In this document: one piece after another, positions 60,329 to 64,000 of the stretch
Layout of the letters: each line of letters begins with the position of its first letter
Position numbering within the stretch: position 1 is the stretch's first letter
Origin: SZUA-365 sp034002405
Lineage (GTDB): Bacteria > Bacteroidota > Ignavibacteria > SZUA-365
Length of the DNA: 64,000 bases
Assembly (NCBI GenBank): GCA_034002405.1
Contig: JAVFAS010000003.1
Location: 65,993 to 129,992, forward strand
Reading direction: 5' to 3'
Position numbers and translations under genes: made by a program
The notes under the pieces: model-generated
The model's database searches: none
Seen by the model: the letters and a program-made list of their open reading frames with translations, nothing else
What the model was told of the DNA's origin: nothing

Positions 60329-62644
60329 GTGCGGCGACGGCTGACATGGCTGCTGCTCCTGCTCGTGCTCGCGGCGGATGCGGGCGCGCAGACGGAGATC
60401 CATCTCTGGACGCAGATGCGGCCGGAGTCGCGACGCGTGCTGGCGGAACGAATACGGGAGTTTCACCGCCTGTACCCCGGAATTCGGGTGTCGGAGATTT
60501 TCAAGGAGACCGAGGATCTCCGCGCCGCGTTCCAGGCAGCCGCGGCGTTCACCGGGGGCGGACCCGAGCTGGTCTACGGACCGAGCGACTACATCGGCGC
60601 CTTCGAATCGATGGGCATCATCCGTCCGCTCGAGGACCTCTTCCCCGCCGACTACTACGCGGGCTTCGATCCCAAGGCCCTCACCCGGTATAACGGACGG
60701 CTGTACCAGCTCGGGGACGAGATCGGCAACCATCTCGCGCTGGGATGGAACAGGAAACTCTTTGCCACGGCGGGACTCGACCGCGCGCCGCGCAACTTCG
60801 AGGAATTGATTGCGTTCGGGAAAAAACTCACCCGCGATCTCGACGGCGACGGCGTGACCGATCAGTACGGGTTGGTGTGGAATTACACCGAACCGTTTTT
60901 CTTCATGCCGTTTTTCACGGCCTTCGGTGGACGGGTGCTGGACGAACACAACCGCCCGGATCTCGATACCCGTGCCGCGAGGGAGGCGTTCGCCTTCATG
61001 CTGCGTCTGCGCAACGAGGCGCGCATCATTCCGAAGGAGACCGACTACGAGATCGCGGAATCGATGTTCCTCGAATCCCGCGCCGCGATGATCATCAACG
61101 GTCCGTGGGCGTGGGGACGCTATGTCGCGCAGCTCGGCGACGCCTTCGCGCTGGACCTTCTCCCTCGCAACGACGCCACCGGACTCCACGCCGCGCCGCT
61201 CATCACGACGAAGGGATACTATCTCAACCGTTCCGTCCGCGGCACGAAACTCGAGGCCGTCCGCACCTTTCTCCGCTTCATTCTCTCACCCGAGTCGCAG
61301 GTGCTGTTCAGCGAACGGCTGAAAACCATTCCGTCGCAGCGCGCGGCGCGGAACGACCCGCGAGTCGTATCGGATCCATTCATCCGTGTATCCGTCGAAC
61401 AGGTGCGTCTCGGCGTACCGTCGCCGCTGATCCCGGAAATGCGCGCCGTGTGGGACGCCATGCGTCCGCCATACCAGAGCGTGCTCGGCGGCAATCTCAC
61501 CCCCGCCGCCGCCGCGAAGGAGCAGCAGCGGCTCGCCGTGCAGAAAATCCGCGAGATGAACGCAGGAGCGGACAACACCGAAGCATCGCCCGTGCCGGGA
61601 TTCATCTTCAATGCCGTGGTCATCATCTGCGCGCTGCTCGCGGTATTCCTCGTCCTTCGGAACGGCGTGCTCCCACTGCTGCGCAGTGGCGGCAGCGCGG
61701 CGGGTGGTGATGCGCGTTTCGCGCTTCTGATGCTTCTTCCCGCGGCGGTGCTGATGTTCGGCGTGGTGATCTATCCTTTCCTCTACAACATCGTCATCTC
61801 GCTCTCGGACATGAATATGCGTACCGTCGACGAGTGGCGCATCGTCGGGTTCGATCAGTATGGACGCGTCTTCGGCATCGACCGTTTCTCCTCCGCGCTC
61901 GATGCGGGCGAGGGATTCATCACGGCGGCGGCGGCGATGTTTTCAACGGAATTCTACGGCGTGTTCGTGAAAACCATCATCTGGACGGTGGTGAATGTCA
62001 CGTTGCATGTCGTCATCGGCGTCTTCCTTGCCGTCCTGCTCAACCGGCATCTACCCGGGAAAGCCTTCATCCGCATTCTGCTGATCCTTCCCTGGGCCGT
62101 GCCGCAGTACATCACCGCGCTCACCTGGCGCGGCATGTTCAACACCGACAGCGGGGTGATCAACGCCATACTCCGTGCGGTGTTCGGCATCGCACCCATG
62201 CCATGGCTGACCGAGGAAACACTGGCCTTCACCGCGGCGATCATCACGAACGTGTGGCTGGGCTTTCCGTTCATGATGATCATCGCGCTCGGGGCGATGC
62301 AGTCGATTCCGAAGGAGCTGTACGAGGCGGCGGACATCGACGGCGCGACGGCGTGGACGAAATTCCGCCATGTGACCGTGCCGCTGCTGAAGCCCGTGAT
62401 GATTCCCGCGATCACGCTCGGCGTGGTATGGACCTTCAACAACATCAACATCATCTGGCTGGTGACCAACGGCGGACAACCAGCCGACACCTCGCATATC
62501 CTTGTCAGCTACGTGTATCGGGCAGCCTTCAACCTGTACCGCTACGGCTATGCCGCGGCGTTCAGCATGATCATTTTCCTGCTGCTGGCGGCATGGAGTA
62601 TTTTCTTCATGCGGAAGACCTCCGTCACGGAAACGGTGTATTGA
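60329..62644 (+). CDS. Sugar ABC transporter: solute-binding protein fused to MalF-type permease
   Basis: A 771-residue fusion. The N-terminus has a signal peptide (TWLLLLLVLAADAGAQ), then a MalE-type binding domain (residues 20-400: IHLWTQMRPESRRVLAERI, NHLALGWNRKLF, INGPWAWGRYV). A membrane helix at about 425-447 leads into a MalF-like permease (about 470-771) with the EAA loop ELYEAADIDGATAWTKFRHVTVP that contacts the ATPase. The binding protein is therefore tethered to its own permease. GTG 60329 has AAAGGA 5 bases upstream. The MalG-like gene follows 7 bases later; an ATPase gene is not in view. Confidence 0.9.
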   Translation: MRRRLTWLLLLLVLAADAGAQTEIHLWTQMRPESRRVLAERIREFHRLYPGIRVSEIFKETEDLRAAFQAAAAFTGGGPELVYGPSDYIGAFESMGIIRPLEDLFPADYYAGFDPKALTRYNGRLYQLGDEIGNHLALGWNRKLFATAGLDRAPRNFEELIAFGKKLTRDLDGDGVTDQYGLVWNYTEPFFFMPFFTAFGGRVLDEHNRPDLDTRAAREAFAFMLRLRNEARIIPKETDYEIAESMFLESRAAMIINGPWAWGRYVAQLGDAFALDLLPRNDATGLHAAPLITTKGYYLNRSVRGTKLEAVRTFLRFILSPESQVLFSERLKTIPSQRAARNDPRVVSDPFIRVSVEQVRLGVPSPLIPEMRAVWDAMRPPYQSVLGGNLTPAAAAKEQQRLAVQKIREMNAGADNTEASPVPGFIFNAVVIICALLAVFLVLRNGVLPLLRSGGSAAGGDARFALLMLLPAAVLMFGVVIYPFLYNIVISLSDMNMRTVDEWRIVGFDQYGRVFGIDRFSSALDAGEGFITAAAAMFSTEFYGVFVKTIIWTVVNVTLHVVIGVFLAVLLNRHLPGKAFIRILLILPWAVPQYITALTWRGMFNTDSGVINAILRAVFGIAPMPWLTEETLAFTAAIITNVWLGFPFMMIIALGAMQSIPKELYEAADIDGATAWTKFRHVTVPLLKPVMIPAITLGVVWTFNNINIIWLVTNGGQPADTSHILVSYVYRAAFNLYRYGYAAAFSMIIFLLLAAWSIFFMRKTSVTETVY

Positions 62645-62651
62645 GACAGTC

Positions 62652-63488
62652 ATGCGAAAAAAAGACTCGCCGCTCTTTCTTGCCTTCGTCTATGCCGTGC
62701 TCGCACTGTTTGTCGCGATCGCCATCTATCCAATACTGCAGGTCTTCAGCATTTCCCTGCGTCCCGAAGCCACGTTGCTCAGCAGCGATCTGTCAATCAT
62801 TCCCGCCAATGCGACGTGGGACAATTACATCGAACTGCTGACCGAGCGTCCCTTTCTCACCTGGATGTGGAACTCCTTCGCTGTCACGTGTGTCGTGGTC
62901 GTCACGGGGGTTGTCCTCGCATCCACCGCGGGCTACGCGTTTTCGCGGTACCGCTTTCCAGGCCGCAAATCCGGCCTGCTCTCGCTTCTTGTCACGCAGA
63001 TGTTTCCCGCCACGATGCTGCTGCTCCCGCTGTTCATCATGATGGCAACGCTGAACCTGATCAACACGTATCTCGGACTGATTGTCATCTACTCCTCCAC
63101 CGCCCTGCCGTTCTGCATCTGGCAAATGAAAGGGTATTACGACACGATTCCCGTGAGCCTCGAGGAAGCGGCACGCATCGACGGACTGGGACGATTCGGT
63201 TCGTTCTACCGTATCGTCCTCCCCCTAGCCGCGCCCGCGCTGGTGATCACCGCGCTGTTTTCGTTCATGGCGGCGTGGACCGAGTACGTCGTCGCCGCGC
63301 AGATCGTGACCTACGAGGACATGTTCACTCTGCCGGTGGGGCTGAAAACCTTCCAGGCGAACATGAGCACCGAGTGGGGACTCTATGCCGCCGGCGCGCT
63401 GATTGTGAGCGTGCCCGCCGTCGTACTGTTCATCGTGCTCAGCCGCTGGCTGATCGGCGGACTGACGCTGGGCGGCGTAAAGGGATAG
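62652..63488 (+). CDS. Sugar ABC transporter permease, MalG type
   Basis: A 278-residue inner-membrane permease with six helices. The EAA loop is VSLEEAARIDGLGRFGSFYRIVLP near residue 170, and the N-terminal helix plus SISLRPEATLLS match MalG/CUT1 permeases. It pairs with the fusion protein encoded 7 bases upstream to form the channel. Substrate probably malto-oligosaccharide or a related sugar, judged only by family. Confidence 0.93.
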   Translation: MRKKDSPLFLAFVYAVLALFVAIAIYPILQVFSISLRPEATLLSSDLSIIPANATWDNYIELLTERPFLTWMWNSFAVTCVVVVTGVVLASTAGYAFSRYRFPGRKSGLLSLLVTQMFPATMLLLPLFIMMATLNLINTYLGLIVIYSSTALPFCIWQMKGYYDTIPVSLEEAARIDGLGRFGSFYRIVLPLAAPALVITALFSFMAAWTEYVVAAQIVTYEDMFTLPVGLKTFQANMSTEWGLYAAGALIVSVPAVVLFIVLSRWLIGGLTLGGVKG

Positions 63489-63596
63489 AAATCCACGTAT
63501 CTTGCGGCGACATGCATCCACACGAACACCTCGTTCGTGCGGAGCCACACCGACCGGCGCACCCGCGCATTCGCGCGCACTTTCCTTGAGGCACCC

Positions 63597-64000
63597 ATGC
63601 TCGACTCGCAACGACGTCTGACCAATGGCTTCTACGCCCTGCTGGCATTGCCCTCGACCGCGATGGGCTTCGCGCTGTCGATACAGATCGCGGCGCTGAG
63701 CTGGATACTGAGCACGCAGTACGGCCTCGACATCCACGAGATCGGCATCGTGTGGGCCGCGGGTCCTCTCGCCGGCATCCTCGGCCAGGTTCTCATCGGC
63801 GTGCTCAGCGACAAGGTGTGGTTCTGGGGCGGACGTCGCCGGCCGTTCATTCTCATCGGCGGCGTGCTCGCCGCGCTCATGCTCCTCGCCCTGCCCAACA
63901 TCCACCGCATCAGTACGGCACTGGGTTTCGAGGGAATTCTCGGCGTCGCGATTGCCGTCGCGCTGACGCTCGACCTCGCGATCAACATCAGTTTCAATCC
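63597..64000 (+). CDS. MFS transporter (SLC45/GPH-like sugar carrier), 3' part missing
   Basis: 134 visible codons of a major-facilitator protein. The loop GVLSDKVWFWGGRRRPFILIGG is the signature between helices 2 and 3 in SLC45/sucrose-type carriers, and four helices are visible. It continues past the window end. ATG at 63597; a -7-like TATCTTGC at 63498-63505 may be its promoter. Together with the ABC permeases it makes this a sugar-uptake region. Confidence 0.82.
   Translation, partial: MLDSQRRLTNGFYALLALPSTAMGFALSIQIAALSWILSTQYGLDIHEIGIVWAAGPLAGILGQVLIGVLSDKVWFWGGRRRPFILIGGVLAALMLLALPNIHRISTALGFEGILGVAIAVALTLDLAINISFN

Overview
The window is a scaffold piece (one 100-base N gap at 58364-58463) from a GC-rich, Gram-negative bacterium of the Bacteroidota/FCB group. 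The evidence is: C-terminal type IX secretion (T9SS) sorting domains on several secreted proteins (for example the one ending at 44541), two PorV/PorQ-type outer-membrane proteins, a TonB-type beta-barrel receptor, lpxB, a fused 2-oxoglutarate decarboxylase, and at least fifteen promoter-like sites of the form TTG - 19 to 21 bases - TAnnTTnn, which is the Bacteroidota sigma-factor pattern. The genus cannot be named from the sequence; a lineage near Ignavibacteria/Kapabacteria/Rhodothermia is a guess.

Layout. 1-8.1 kb: a partial AtuA-like gene, a POT peptide transporter, a large Asp-box secreted protein, an AMMECR1/MEMO pair and a DUF2520 Rossmann protein. 8.1-13.9 kb (minus): a five-gene operon of lipoprotein, sorting-domain protein, two PorV-like proteins and a glycosyltransferase. 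13.9-18.6 kb (minus): M50 protease, HAD phosphatase, tatA, purQ, purS, pssA, psd. 18.6-25.8 kb: isoprenylcysteine methyltransferase-like gene, lpxB, fmt, def, an atypical SDR, a TonB-type receptor and the initiator tRNA. 25.9-30.5 kb: cupin, Mrr-type nuclease, and secreted or lipoproteins of unknown role. 30.5-36.6 kb (minus): an unusual operon of an orphan dikinase-like protein, a divergent GAPDH and a GPP34 (GOLPH3-like) protein. 36.7-54.5 kb: an acyl-CoA synthetase with a palindromic operator, large T9SS cargo proteins, a VWA-FGE fusion, lipoproteins, a dihydroorotate-dehydrogenase-like enzyme and M64 and M49-like peptidases. 54.7-64 kb (plus): the KGD fusion, typA (5' end in the gap), then a sugar uptake cluster made of a solute-binding-protein/permease fusion, a second permease and an MFS carrier.

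How the genes fit together. The window combines envelope building (pssA, psd, lpxB, PorV, M50, tatA), export of large adhesin- or peptidase-like proteins through T9SS, peptide and sugar uptake (POT, TonB-type receptor, MalF/MalG-like permeases, M49 and M64 peptidases), and formyl-Met initiation (fmt, def, tRNA-fMet within 5.3 kb).

The most striking unexplained structure is a set of intergenic repeats that differ in sequence but keep an 8-base period (2588-2708, 8072-8111, 18593-18672, 25819-25874, 50203-50330, 51091-51182), with a related word at the edge of the assembly gap. One of these is a palindromic element of about 126 bp. Other leads are the dikinase/GAPDH/GPP34 operon, the acyl-CoA synthetase operator, the transporter fusion and an SDR that has lost its Tyr and Lys.
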